A program made the translations under genes and the position numbers. DNA of 64,000 bases from an uncultured Myxococcales bacterium (GTDB lineage Bacteria > Myxococcota_A > UBA9042), in contig CAIYWC010000208.1 in assembly GCA_903929795.1 (NCBI GenBank), positions 1 through 64,000 of the forward strand. The letters run 5' to 3'. Positions 9,581-18,468 of the stretch are shown here, piece after piece. Each line of letters begins with the position of its first letter. Positions within the stretch are counted from its first letter, which is position 1. The notes beneath the pieces were generated by a model that did not search any database, was not told the origin of the DNA, and was given only the letters and a program-made list of their open reading frames with translations.

Positions 9581-10065
9581 GGCGCTCTCCGTGGCGAAGC
9601 TGGGCTCGCCGTGCCAGTTTCCGTGGCGGGCTGTGGCGTGTCAACCGGATCGCCGGCCAGCAGAACCAATTCAACGCCTTGCGGTCGCTGGTGGCCGAGC
9701 AACAGCGGCGGCGTCGGGCCGGGCAGCGCCGGAGTCGCACCCGCGGGCAGCGGCGCCTGGCCCGCGATGCGCAGCAGAGGCCCGCTGAGGACCGCGTGCG
9801 GATAGCGCGACTGGAAGAACTCGACCAGCCGCGGCCAATCCTGACCCGGCAGCCAGCACGTCGCCACGCGCGGACCCAGCCACACCGCCACGCACGGCTG
9901 CGGCACGCGCCAGCCATCCAGCAGCGCGGGCGCTTCGCACAGCAGGCCACCGGGACAGTCGGGCTGCGGCGGCGGCTCCGGCATCGACCGCGCGGTATCG
10001 GGCACAACCGGCGGCGGCGATCCACACCCCAGCAGCACCGCAGCGACAAGCAGAAGCCTCGACAT
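9577..10065 (-). CDS. Small unknown lipoprotein
   Basis: 162 residues. MSRLLLVAAVLLGCGSPPP gives a textbook short lipoprotein signal (LLGC lipobox), followed by a Pro-rich linker. The mature part has a pair of close cysteines (DCPGGLLCEAP) and a later Cys (PQPC...ATCW). No family is recognised. It lies 18 bases after the pilY1 stop, hence in the pilin operon. ATG 10065 was preferred over a TTG four codons earlier because it starts the signal peptide cleanly. Confidence 0.75.
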   Translation of the reverse strand: MSRLLLVAAVLLGCGSPPPVVPDTARSMPEPPPQPDCPGGLLCEAPALLDGWRVPQPCVAVWLGPRVATCWLPGQDWPRLVEFFQSRYPHAVLSGPLLRIAGQAPLPAGATPALPGPTPPLLLGHQRPQGVELVLLAGDPVDTPQPATETGTASPASPRRAP

Positions 10066-10083
10066 CGACCCTCGCAACAGCGC

Positions 10084-13000
10084 TTAATCCAACAGCAAAT
10101 CCCAGCCCGTGATGATCGCGGAGGTCCGCGGCTGCGGCGGCGTGACGGCGATGGTCCCGACCGAAGCCGCGCCGTTGCTCGAAGACTTGGGCGTCTGGTA
10201 CGCCGATTGGACGTTGCCCGCGACGGCGACGCCCAGCTGGTACTTGGGTCCACCGCCGCCCAGCGCCGCGCCTTTTGCCAGCAGACACGCGGGGTTGTTT
10301 GGCGGACAGCCCGCGATGCACCCCGGCTCCGGCTGCAAGTCCACCGGCGATGGCCGATAGGCGCCCACATCCAGGAAGTCCAGGTTTGCCGCAACCGTGC
10401 TCGGCGACTGCGGATTGACGAACGCGCCGATCGTGTTGGTCAAGTCCGAGACCGACTGCGCTCGGTCATACCGGACGCCCCACAGCCGCGCGTCGCCCAA
10501 CTGGCACAGGCCGTTTTGCGCGACGACGTACGATGCCCAGTACGCATAATACGCGAAAATCAGCGGCGGGCCGATGAAGCGCTCGCCTTGATCCAGCATT
10601 TTCATCCAGTTCACCACGCCGCTGGGCGGATTGGCCGTGCCGTCCGCCGCCACCGTGAACGTCTCGGTCAGTGACAGGACGACGTCGCGCGCGGTCAAGT
10701 TGGTGTCCAGATCGCCGTTGCCGCTGCCAGCGACGACGGCCAGCGTGCCGTTTTGCAGCGTGCTCAAGCTCGGCGGGGAGGTGATGGGCATGCGATTGGG
10801 ACTCAACAGGTCCCACTGAAAGCCGGGCGGCAGCGAGGGGCCGTTGTAAAAATCAAAGAAATATCGCAGGTTCCAATCCGTCGGCAGCAGCGCGGAGAGG
10901 TCCAGGCGCCAAAGCATGCCCTTGGAATCGCCCAGAAAGCAGCGCGTCGTGACTTGGCCGGCGGCGTTGTTGAAGCACGCGGCCTCCGTCCAGAAGCGGC
11001 CCAGTTGGGTCTTGTCGTTGATCGGAAACGGCGAACCGGTGGTGATCAGGTCGTTTGTCGTGAAAGTCCGCAAGATATCGCCATTTTCCATGTCCAGGAT
11101 GTACACGCCGCGGTCGCCCACGCCTTCCACGCCGAGGTTCACAGCCGCGGATTCTGACGGCGCCTTGCCAAAAGGCAGCACGACGACCGCCCGTTCCGCC
11201 GTCACCCCCGTCGCATCCGTGTAATACAGCGTCGTGATGACCGGCCGCGCCGTCGAGCGGCCCATCCCCTGGAATTTGGTGGTCGCCATGCACTGCGGGC
11301 CAAACTGCACGCCAACCGCAACGGCTCCAAAACAATGATGATCTGGCGTAATTTCCCACAGAACCTGTGGATCGTCCGGAGACGTGACGTCCAGCGCTGC
11401 GTAGCCCGAACCCGCTTCGCCGGCACCAACAATCACAACCGCGCGCCAATTCTGCGCCGTTGACGCGATCGTCGCGCCCGCCGACACGTCGCGCTGCAGC
11501 AGCACGTGCTGGGCGGTAATCGGCGCGTTCAGGTAGGACGCGTCGGGCGATGTCACCAGCTTCATTTGGGAAATGCGCGTTAAGCTGAAGCGTGGCAAAA
11601 ACGCCCACATCTCGTCGCCCGCGATTTGCAAATCCTTGGTGGTAATCGTCGGATCCTCGTCGGTCCGGAACGCGTGGAGCAAGCCATCGTGGGTCGCCAC
11701 GAACAGCATCGTCGGTCGCAGCGAGGAACCCGGTGGATTGTAAACGGAATACTGGCCGTTGGACGGTACCGTCGTGGTCGCATAGGTGCGAAAGGACGGA
11801 TCGCGGATCGGTAGCCGCGCCGCCGGTTCCAGCAGGGCTGGCTGCGCCCGCGACGGCGCGCCCAGCGGATAGTTCTGCCGGCACGAGCCGACGTCGCCGC
11901 GCAGCGTCGCCAGCACGTCATCGCGATACGCGGCGCGCTGGACGGTATCGGAGAGGTCAAAAATCCCGGACGTCACGCACGTCGTGTCGGGCTGCAGCTG
12001 CAGACGGCCGATCTGCCCCACCGTCGCGATGCCGAGGTCCAACGGCGAGACATGTGCGCTGTCCAGGTTGATGCGCATGCCCGCGTTCTGCGTATACAGG
12101 CGCCGCGCGAGCGTGCGCGCCTTCAACCGGTCCTGATAATTAATGATTGTACAGACTTGCGCGGTATTTGGCTGCGTGTCGGACTTGCACGCTGCGTCGC
12201 ATTTGAAGATGCGCTGCTCGACCACACCGCGGGTGCGCAGCGGCTGGCTGAGGTCAAAGATGCTGATGGCCTGAAAACTGTGCTGGACGTCGGTCGAGAG
12301 CCCCGTGGACGTGGTGTAGACAGGGCGGGTCAGCACCAGGCCATTCTGCGCCGCCGCGTCGATCACCGGTGCCAGCGCCGAGACGGCGTCCTGCGGCGTG
12401 TTGACGATGCGCGGAAATTGCGTGCCGCCCGCCGCCGCGAGATCACTGAGGAACTGCCAGTTCGCGTCGCTGGGCGTGCTTCCGGCGACGTAGCCGATGG
12501 CGAACACGTAGACCGGGATGTTCTGGCCAAACAGCGTGGCTGCCGCCTGAACGGCCGTCGCATGGCCGTCGCTCGAGCCGTTGTACAGGTTGCCGCCGCC
12601 GTCCGTTAGCAGGACGACAATCTTCTGGCGGCACGCGAGGTACGGGTCGCCATTCACCGGATCGGACGCGGTGGTGTGAAAGTGCGCGTCCATGTAGGCG
12701 CTCGGCCCCAGATACGCCAGCACGTCGGTCATCGCGGAGGCCGTCGGCGTCGGGCCGTTCGGCCGGATGAGCGCGAGCGCAGCCTGAACCGCGGCATACG
12801 TCGCCGCGCGCGCGGGCAGCGTGTCCGGTCCCGTAATCGGCACGCTCATGGTCCCGCTCAGGTAAGGATCCGCGACGCCCATGTTGATGGCGCCCCAGAT
12901 CGACGACAGGTCGTCGGCGTAGCTGAAGCCCGCGTTGGCCGTGAAGCCCTTGTTCATGACGTTGTCGCCGGCCAGCAGCGCGAACTTGGCGTTCTGCCCC

Positions 13001-14040
13001 AGGACATCGAGCAGGCCATCCATGCCCGTCGGCGACGAGCCGACCGTACCGTCCACCTGGGTGCCCAGCGCGATCGAGTGCGATGTCGGTCCCTCCGCCG
13101 GACACGGCACGCCGGTTGCGACCGTCAGCGACGGCGAGGCCGACGAGAGCGGGCTGGACGACGAGGGCACGAACTGCGTGTTCGTCTTGGTCCCCGCCGT
13201 CACCGATGCACATGCGCTGTCAAAGTTGACGCCGACCGGCACGAGCGCCACGGACGCCGTCGTGTTCCCCGCTTGCCGCATGCTCTGCAAGATCGCGGCG
13301 CCCTGGGCCGTCAGCGGCAGCGACAGCGGCACGTCCGAGCCTGATCCGCCGGTGACAGGCAACGTGAACGGCGCGGTCAGGATGATCTGCGTCGCCTGCG
13401 CCACGCCGCACAGATCCGCACCCGCGGTCGGCGGATTCAACGGCGAGAGCACCAGTTGCACCTGCGTCGGCTGCGGGTCCATGTTGGTCGTGTGGCCCGG
13501 GATATCCACGCTCGCGCCCGCCCAGCTGCTCATCTGCGGAATCGAGCTCAGGTCGAATTCCATCCACAGGGTCCGCAGCGTGTAGATACCGGCATTCCAG
13601 GTCGTCTGGAAAGACGCCGCCGGATCGTCGGGGCCCAAGGCGCCGCTGGGAAACGTCCGCGAGGCCATGCCGCCCGAGAGCGCCGGACGCGTCACGTACG
13701 GCGTCGAGAGCGTCATTGCGAGGCCGGGAATGCAGGTCGGCGTGCCCGTCAGCTGCGGCGGCGGATTGATGGCCTCCGGCACCGGCGCCAGCGACTCGAA
13801 CTGGCAGGCGAAATTGGCGAACGTACCGCCGATGACCTCGCGCGCGATGTTCCAGCGCGACTTTTCATCGGGCAGCGTCGGATCGATTGACCCGCAGCGC
13901 GGCAACACGTCGCTGCCGACTTTGTACTGCATCGACTGCGACGTATCGACGATGAGCAGCACCTCCGGCAGCGCCGTCGTCTGGGCAAATGCCGCGGGGA
14001 TCGCCAGCAGGGACCCCAAAAGCGCAAGCAGCAGCCGCAT
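10084..14040 (-). CDS. pilY1: PilY1-like type IV pilus tip/assembly protein
   Basis: 1,318 residues with a cleavable signal peptide (to AIPAAFAQ). A von Willebrand A-type domain starts at residue 31 with the MIDAS motif DTSQSM; a second metal-site segment is VVLLTDGGGN. The C-terminal half (from about residue 750) is a PilC/PilY beta-propeller region beginning MLFVATHDGLLHAFR. In other bacteria PilY1 sits at the pilus tip and regulates extension, adhesion and surface sensing. It follows pilX by 12 bases in a fimT-V-W-X-Y1 order, as in Pseudomonas and Myxococcus. The long N-terminal part carries several Cys. Confidence 0.92.
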   Translation of the reverse strand: MRLLLALLGSLLAIPAAFAQTTALPEVLLIVDTSQSMQYKVGSDVLPRCGSIDPTLPDEKSRWNIAREVIGGTFANFACQFESLAPVPEAINPPPQLTGTPTCIPGLAMTLSTPYVTRPALSGGMASRTFPSGALGPDDPAASFQTTWNAGIYTLRTLWMEFDLSSIPQMSSWAGASVDIPGHTTNMDPQPTQVQLVLSPLNPPTAGADLCGVAQATQIILTAPFTLPVTGGSGSDVPLSLPLTAQGAAILQSMRQAGNTTASVALVPVGVNFDSACASVTAGTKTNTQFVPSSSSPLSSASPSLTVATGVPCPAEGPTSHSIALGTQVDGTVGSSPTGMDGLLDVLGQNAKFALLAGDNVMNKGFTANAGFSYADDLSSIWGAINMGVADPYLSGTMSVPITGPDTLPARAATYAAVQAALALIRPNGPTPTASAMTDVLAYLGPSAYMDAHFHTTASDPVNGDPYLACRQKIVVLLTDGGGNLYNGSSDGHATAVQAAATLFGQNIPVYVFAIGYVAGSTPSDANWQFLSDLAAAGGTQFPRIVNTPQDAVSALAPVIDAAAQNGLVLTRPVYTTSTGLSTDVQHSFQAISIFDLSQPLRTRGVVEQRIFKCDAACKSDTQPNTAQVCTIINYQDRLKARTLARRLYTQNAGMRINLDSAHVSPLDLGIATVGQIGRLQLQPDTTCVTSGIFDLSDTVQRAAYRDDVLATLRGDVGSCRQNYPLGAPSRAQPALLEPAARLPIRDPSFRTYATTTVPSNGQYSVYNPPGSSLRPTMLFVATHDGLLHAFRTDEDPTITTKDLQIAGDEMWAFLPRFSLTRISQMKLVTSPDASYLNAPITAQHVLLQRDVSAGATIASTAQNWRAVVIVGAGEAGSGYAALDVTSPDDPQVLWEITPDHHCFGAVAVGVQFGPQCMATTKFQGMGRSTARPVITTLYYTDATGVTAERAVVVLPFGKAPSESAAVNLGVEGVGDRGVYILDMENGDILRTFTTNDLITTGSPFPINDKTQLGRFWTEAACFNNAAGQVTTRCFLGDSKGMLWRLDLSALLPTDWNLRYFFDFYNGPSLPPGFQWDLLSPNRMPITSPPSLSTLQNGTLAVVAGSGNGDLDTNLTARDVVLSLTETFTVAADGTANPPSGVVNWMKMLDQGERFIGPPLIFAYYAYWASYVVAQNGLCQLGDARLWGVRYDRAQSVSDLTNTIGAFVNPQSPSTVAANLDFLDVGAYRPSPVDLQPEPGCIAGCPPNNPACLLAKGAALGGGGPKYQLGVAVAGNVQSAYQTPKSSSNGAASVGTIAVTPPQPRTSAIITGWDLLLD

Positions 14041-14052
14041 GAGACACCTCGC

Positions 14053-14631
14053 TCAGGGACCGCAAAGGACGGGGCCAACCGTCAGGTAGGATTGAATGGC
14101 CTGCTGGCCTGATTGGGCGATCTGCAGCAGGTCTGTCGGCGTGGCGGAGCCGATTTGCGAGGTCGTGACCATCTTGTACGTCTTGAAACAGTAGCGCGCG
14201 GCGTCATAGCCCGGCACCGCCGCGGACATGTCGGATTCCGAGACGAGCGTCGAAAAGCTGATCGGCGAAATCGCGGCAAATTCGCGGCCAAACGAGCCAT
14301 CCGGTGTCGTCAGATCCACCGCCGCCGGGCCAATATCCGCCATCGTCAGCACGTTGTTGCGCGCCGCGACATAGTCGCCAAACCCGAGCTGCATCTGCGA
14401 CGCGAGTGCGACCGTACCCATCGCGCCCGCTTCGCTCAAGCGCAGCGCCGCCTGGCTGATGCGCTGCGCGCCGCCTTCGCGGATGTCGTTGGCCGTCCGC
14501 ATGATCGCCGCACTGCAAAGCACTGTAATCAGGGACAAAAATACCATCGTTGTCACAAGAATCATGCCGCGCTCGCGCAAGCGCTGCGGGCCATCGGGCA
14601 GTTCGGAAATCGGCGTCGCGGGCGTTGCCAT
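14053..14631 (-). CDS. pilX: PilX-like minor pilin-operon protein
   Basis: 192 residues. Short polar N-terminus (MATPATPISELPDGPQRLRERG) then one membrane helix (ILVTTMVFLSLITVLCSAAIM). This matches PilX N-terminal features in which the prepilin glycine precedes M-I-L-V. The rest is periplasmic, with one late Cys pair. ATG 14631 was chosen over an upstream in-frame codon (14793) that would run deep into pilW and has an implausible His/Arg-rich leader. Membership is inferred mainly from position between pilW and pilY1. Confidence 0.8.
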   Translation of the reverse strand: MATPATPISELPDGPQRLRERGMILVTTMVFLSLITVLCSAAIMRTANDIREGGAQRISQAALRLSEAGAMGTVALASQMQLGFGDYVAARNNVLTMADIGPAAVDLTTPDGSFGREFAAISPISFSTLVSESDMSAAVPGYDAARYCFKTYKMVTTSQIGSATPTDLLQIAQSGQQAIQSYLTVGPVLCGP

Positions 14632-14639
14632 GGTCAGCC

Positions 14640-15788
14640 TCACAGGTTGCGGGACATCATCGTCGGCATGGCGATGCGCCCGGCGAGCGTGATGGTGGGG
14701 TAGATGCCGCGCTGATCGTCGGCCACTTTCCAGGTCTCCAGCGGCGCGAACAGCTGCGCGCGCGGCCGGTGCACCAGGTTCTTGTCTGGCCACGTCGAGC
14801 GCAACGTCACTTTCACCGTCATCGATCGCAGCGCCTCGGGCGTTGCCGCGCTCTGGTAGCCGAGCATCCCCAAGCCACCGCTTTGCACGACATCGAGCGC
14901 GGTCGGCATGTACTTGATCTTCAAGGTCTGCGGCGTCGGATCGACGTCCAACAGCATGTCGTAGACGCCCATGTCCACCGCGTTTTCCGCCAGGATCGTC
15001 TGCGCCACGATCGTCACGCCGTTCAAGCCCAGGCGCTCGCGCACAAGCAACGTGTTCTCCGGCTGGTTGTCGGCGCGGCGCGGCGCGCCCGGCCGGTTGT
15101 CCTGCACGATGCGGTAGCGCACGAAATTCTGGACATCCACTGCGTAGTTCGCGCCGAGGCCCAGGTAGCCGCAGACCTGGCCTTCGCCCTGGCGCGGAAT
15201 CGGTCCGGCGACGTTGACGCTCTTGGCGCCGAAGTTGCTGGAAGTAATTGCGAAATACATCATCGTGCCGTCTGCGCCGCCCAGCCGCAGGTAGCGATCG
15301 GCGGAGAAGATGACGTCCCAGGTCGGCTGCGTCGACGGCAACGTGCCATCGTCCAGCAAGAGCACCGTACTGCCGCTGATGCCCGTGGTGTGGTACCGCG
15401 TCTTCACGTCCATGCTGCCAAACAGCTTGATCGACACGGGCTGGACAAACGGGTCGAGCGTCGTGTCCATCGCGTAGCTGTCGTCCAGACTGAGCGCCAG
15501 CGCGCGCAAATCAACCGGCGGCTTAGGGCAAACCAGCGGATCAATGTCAGAATTCGGCGTCGCGTTCGATGCCAGCGAGGTCAGGTCCTGCCGCAGGTGT
15601 TCCAGCGCAAAGCGCGCCTCGCGGTTCATGTCGATCAGGTCGTTCTGCTGCGCCATCACCTCGGATTGCTTGACGAACATCTGCACGGACGCCATGAACA
15701 CGATGGTCGTCAGCGCCAGCGCCATCAGCAGCTCAATCAGGTTGAAGCCGCGAGAAAAGCCGAATAATTCCATGCGATTATTGGACAT
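14640..15788 (-). CDS. pilW: PilW-like minor prepilin
   Basis: 382 residues. The type III prepilin signal RGFNLIELLMALALTTIVFMASVQMF has cleavage after Gly and Glu at +5. It is then a long periplasmic domain typical of PilW, much bigger than a major pilin. Two starts are possible: ATG 15788, which overlaps the pilV stop by 11 bases, or ATG 15773. Both leave a short basic leader. The usual role is in the priming complex at the pilus tip with PilV, PilX and FimU/FimT (established for Pseudomonas). Confidence 0.88.
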   Translation of the reverse strand: MSNNRMELFGFSRGFNLIELLMALALTTIVFMASVQMFVKQSEVMAQQNDLIDMNREARFALEHLRQDLTSLASNATPNSDIDPLVCPKPPVDLRALALSLDDSYAMDTTLDPFVQPVSIKLFGSMDVKTRYHTTGISGSTVLLLDDGTLPSTQPTWDVIFSADRYLRLGGADGTMMYFAITSSNFGAKSVNVAGPIPRQGEGQVCGYLGLGANYAVDVQNFVRYRIVQDNRPGAPRRADNQPENTLLVRERLGLNGVTIVAQTILAENAVDMGVYDMLLDVDPTPQTLKIKYMPTALDVVQSGGLGMLGYQSAATPEALRSMTVKVTLRSTWPDKNLVHRPRAQLFAPLETWKVADDQRGIYPTITLAGRIAMPTMMSRNL

Positions 15789-16362
15789 AGACGTTCTTCA
15801 TGACCATGGCCGGCAGGGTCATCGTGCCGACGTTGCCTACATCATCCGTCATCGTCACCGGGCATGTCTTGTACTGGTCGACGTTCAACATCGCGCGCTG
15901 CCAGGCGATTTTCACGTCTGCCCGCACCAGCGCGTCGCTCACCCAGGTCAGGCGCCAGAAGCCGCAATACGTCGTGCCGCGCTCGGCAGCGATCTCAAAA
16001 CGGACTCCGCCGTCGTAGACCCAGTCCGCGCCCATGCGACCGACACGCTTGTCGTCCGCCTGATCCGTGCCGGGCACCAGCTGCCACCCGGTCGTCGCGC
16101 CCTGGGCGTACGCCGGCAGCCGGAACAGGTACCAGCCCACCTGCGGCGGATTCACGTCCGTCCAAAAGACCGCCTCGGCCTGGATGGTCGACAGCACGTG
16201 CTCCGCGTATTGCTCCGCGGCGATGGCGTCGCGCCGCTCCTGATTGGCGTGCAGGGCAAAAACTGCCATGTTCAAGCTGGCATACAAGCCGATCAGCGCG
16301 ATGGACGCGCCGACCAGCAGTTCAACCATCGTGAAACCGCGTTGGCCGGGTCGCAGCGTCAC
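15778..16362 (-). CDS. pilV: PilV-like minor prepilin
   Basis: 194 residues. Leader MTLRPGQRG is cleaved before FTMVELLVGASIALIGLYASLNMAVF, a standard prepilin helix with Glu5. The remainder is a small soluble domain with two Cys. The start overlaps the upstream fimT stop by 4 bases and its own stop overlaps pilW. This is a tightly coupled minor-pilin operon. Assignment to PilV over another minor pilin is by order and size. Confidence 0.86.
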   Translation of the reverse strand: MTLRPGQRGFTMVELLVGASIALIGLYASLNMAVFALHANQERRDAIAAEQYAEHVLSTIQAEAVFWTDVNPPQVGWYLFRLPAYAQGATTGWQLVPGTDQADDKRVGRMGADWVYDGGVRFEIAAERGTTYCGFWRLTWVSDALVRADVKIAWQRAMLNVDQYKTCPVTMTDDVGNVGTMTLPAMVMKNVYVQ

Positions 16363-17000
16363 GGGTTGCCTCCCGCGCCGCTGCCCGCCAGCTGGTCGAT
16401 CGGCCGGTTGACCACGATGCGCGCCGTGCCGTTGTAGCCGATTTGCACCTGGATCGGGTTGCCCAGCACGAGTCCGCCCTCCACGCGCGCCAGCTCGATG
16501 ACCACGTCGCCCGCGCCCAGCGTGCTCCCGCCGGGCGGCGAGAACGGCAGCGACAGGTCCGCCCGCAGCACACGGCCATCGGGCTTGATGCAGATGTGCG
16601 CCGTCGCGGTCGCCAGGTCCACCGGCGCGAACTGGCTGATCTGCACGGAGCCGACGTTCTTGGGATTATTGGGATTGTAGTTGATCGACCGCACTTTTTG
16701 CCCACCGATCCAGGACGAACACCCCGTGCCCGTGCCTTGCCAGACGTCAAAAGCGAGCGCGACCGTGTTGGCGATGCCGCCGAGCGTGATCACGTAGGCG
16801 CGCCGGTTGGCCTGCGCCTGCGTCCGCGCGTAGTCGACCGCCTGGATGACGTCGTCGGCGGCCGAGCGCACGTTGTAGCTGCGCCAAAGCGACATCACGC
16901 CGGGAATCGCCAGACCGGCCAGCACGGACAGGATCGCCAAACCGACGAGCAGCTCCAGGAGCGTAGAACCGCGTTCACGAGGATTGCGCTGCCTGGTCAT
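16359..17000 (-). CDS. fimT: FimT/GspH-type minor prepilin
   Basis: 213 residues, first gene of the minor-pilin operon. Prepilin leader MTRQRNPRERG precedes STLLELLVGLAILSVLAGLAIPG; the P+G-containing helix end is typical of FimT/FimU/GspH. The extended helix (RSAADDVIQAVDYARTQA) and the beta-rich tail (VRSINYNPNNPKNVGSVQ) also match. A 4-base overlap with pilV follows. A sigma-54 promoter lies 48-62 bases upstream. Confidence 0.88.
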   Translation of the reverse strand: MTRQRNPRERGSTLLELLVGLAILSVLAGLAIPGVMSLWRSYNVRSAADDVIQAVDYARTQAQANRRAYVITLGGIANTVALAFDVWQGTGTGCSSWIGGQKVRSINYNPNNPKNVGSVQISQFAPVDLATATAHICIKPDGRVLRADLSLPFSPPGGSTLGAGDVVIELARVEGGLVLGNPIQVQIGYNGTARIVVNRPIDQLAGSGAGGNP

Positions 17001-17047
17001 GCCGTTTCACCCACCGCGCCCGCGCGCCGCGCTGCCCCTGCAAGTGA

Positions 17048-17062
17048 GCAAGCGCCGTGCCA
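17048..17062 (-). promoter_or_regulatory. Sigma-54 promoter of the minor-pilin operon
   Basis: The minus strand reads TGGCACGGCGCTTGC, an exact match to the sigma-54 consensus TGGCACG-N4-TTGC with correct -24 GG / -12 GC spacing. The predicted start is near 17037, about 37 bases before the fimT ATG. The 100 bases further upstream (17075-17175) are locally AT-rich, suitable for an activator site. Pilin genes in proteobacteria are commonly activated by PilR with sigma-54. Confidence 0.8.
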
Positions 17063-17178
17063 GATTGCGGCAATTGACGTTCTTTCGCAAATTCATGGGC
17101 TTGTCATCGGGCGCCCGTTGGATAAGTGCGCAATTTTTGCGTACTTTTGCGGCATATTGCGGACTTATCGCCCGCCGC

Positions 17179-18438
17179 TCAATCGCCGAGCACTGCCACG
17201 ACTTCATCCTGCCAGAGCGCTTCGAGCGCCTCGCGCGGGCGCACGACGGCCCACTGCGCGCCGCTGACAAGCACTTCCGCCGGCCGTGGCCGCGAGTTGT
17301 AGTTGGACGCCATCGTCATCCCGTATGCGCCGGCCCCGAGGACCGCCAGCAACTCGCCCTCGTGCACGTCCGGCAGCGGCCGGTCGAGCGCCAGAAAATC
17401 GCCCGATTCGCACACCGGACCGACGACGTCCACCGTCTGCATGGCCCGATCCGCGTGCGGCGCCACGGGCTCGATCGCATGGTACGCGTCGTACAACGCC
17501 GGCCGCACGAGATCGTTCATCGCCGCGTCGACGATCACGAACACCTTGTCATCATGCTGCTTTTTGCCAATCACGCGCGTCAACAGCAGGCCTGCATTGC
17601 CGACAATCACGCGACCCGGCTCGGCGATGACGTGCAGCCCGGTACCCGCCACCAGCGACTTCACCGTCGCGCCCCAGACCTCCGGCGTCGCGGGCGTCTC
17701 GTCGCTGTAGCAGATGCCCAGCCCGCCGCCGACGTCGATGTGCTCCAGCGTGATGCCATCCGTGCGCAGATCCGCGACCAGCTCCAGCACCTTGGCGATC
17801 GCCTCCGCGAACGGTGCAACCTCCAGAATTTGCGAGCCAATATGGCAATCGATCCCGACGACCCGCAAGTAGTCGCTCGCCGCCGCCTGAAAATACAGCG
17901 CGCGGGCATCTGGCATCGCGATGCCAAATTTGGACTCGCGCAGCCCGGTCGCGATGTACTTGTGGGTCTTGGGATCGACGTCCGGGTTCACGCGCAGGCT
18001 CACGGGCGCGCGCACGCCCATCGCCCGCGCGACGCGCTCGACGCGCGCAAGCTCGCCCGCGGATTCAAGATTCAGGCACAGCACGCCCGCTGCCAGCGCC
18101 GCAGCAATCTCGTCGTCGCGCTTGCCGACGCCGGAGAACACGGCCTTGCGCGCATCGCCACCTGCCGCCTGCACGCGCCGCAATTCGCCCAGCGACACCA
18201 GGTCAAAGCCCGAGCCCAGCCGACCGAGCAGCGACAGCACCGCCAGGTTGGAGCAGGCCTTGACGGCGTAGCAAATCGTGTGCGGAACTCCGGCAAGTGC
18301 CTGATCCAGCGCGTGAAAATGCCGCGTGATCGTCGCCTGGGAATAGATATACGTCGGCGTGCCGACCGCTTGGGCGATCTGCGCCAGCGGAACGTCTTCG
18401 GCGCAGAGCTCGCCATTCACTCGCTTGAAATCATTCAC
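17179..18438 (-). CDS. lysA: Diaminopimelate decarboxylase
   Basis: 419 residues, full length for LysA; the PLP enzyme that decarboxylates meso-diaminopimelate to lysine. Seen: YAVKACSNLAVL with the PLP Lys, SGFDLVSLGELRR, the HIGSQI motif, VGGGLGICYSDE (GGG phosphate-binding loop region), EPGRVIVGNAG, and the CESGDFLALDR stretch with the active-site Cys from the partner subunit. GTG 18438 has a GGGTG seven bases upstream; a TTG five codons earlier (18453) is the alternative. It lies 30 bases after the outer-membrane gene and is probably on its transcript. dapB is far away at 61447. Confidence 0.94.
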   Translation of the reverse strand: MNDFKRVNGELCAEDVPLAQIAQAVGTPTYIYSQATITRHFHALDQALAGVPHTICYAVKACSNLAVLSLLGRLGSGFDLVSLGELRRVQAAGGDARKAVFSGVGKRDDEIAAALAAGVLCLNLESAGELARVERVARAMGVRAPVSLRVNPDVDPKTHKYIATGLRESKFGIAMPDARALYFQAAASDYLRVVGIDCHIGSQILEVAPFAEAIAKVLELVADLRTDGITLEHIDVGGGLGICYSDETPATPEVWGATVKSLVAGTGLHVIAEPGRVIVGNAGLLLTRVIGKKQHDDKVFVIVDAAMNDLVRPALYDAYHAIEPVAPHADRAMQTVDVVGPVCESGDFLALDRPLPDVHEGELLAVLGAGAYGMTMASNYNSRPRPAEVLVSGAQWAVVRPREALEALWQDEVVAVLGD

Positions 18439-18468
18439 GTTTATTACACCCAAGTCGACCCAGCTGTC

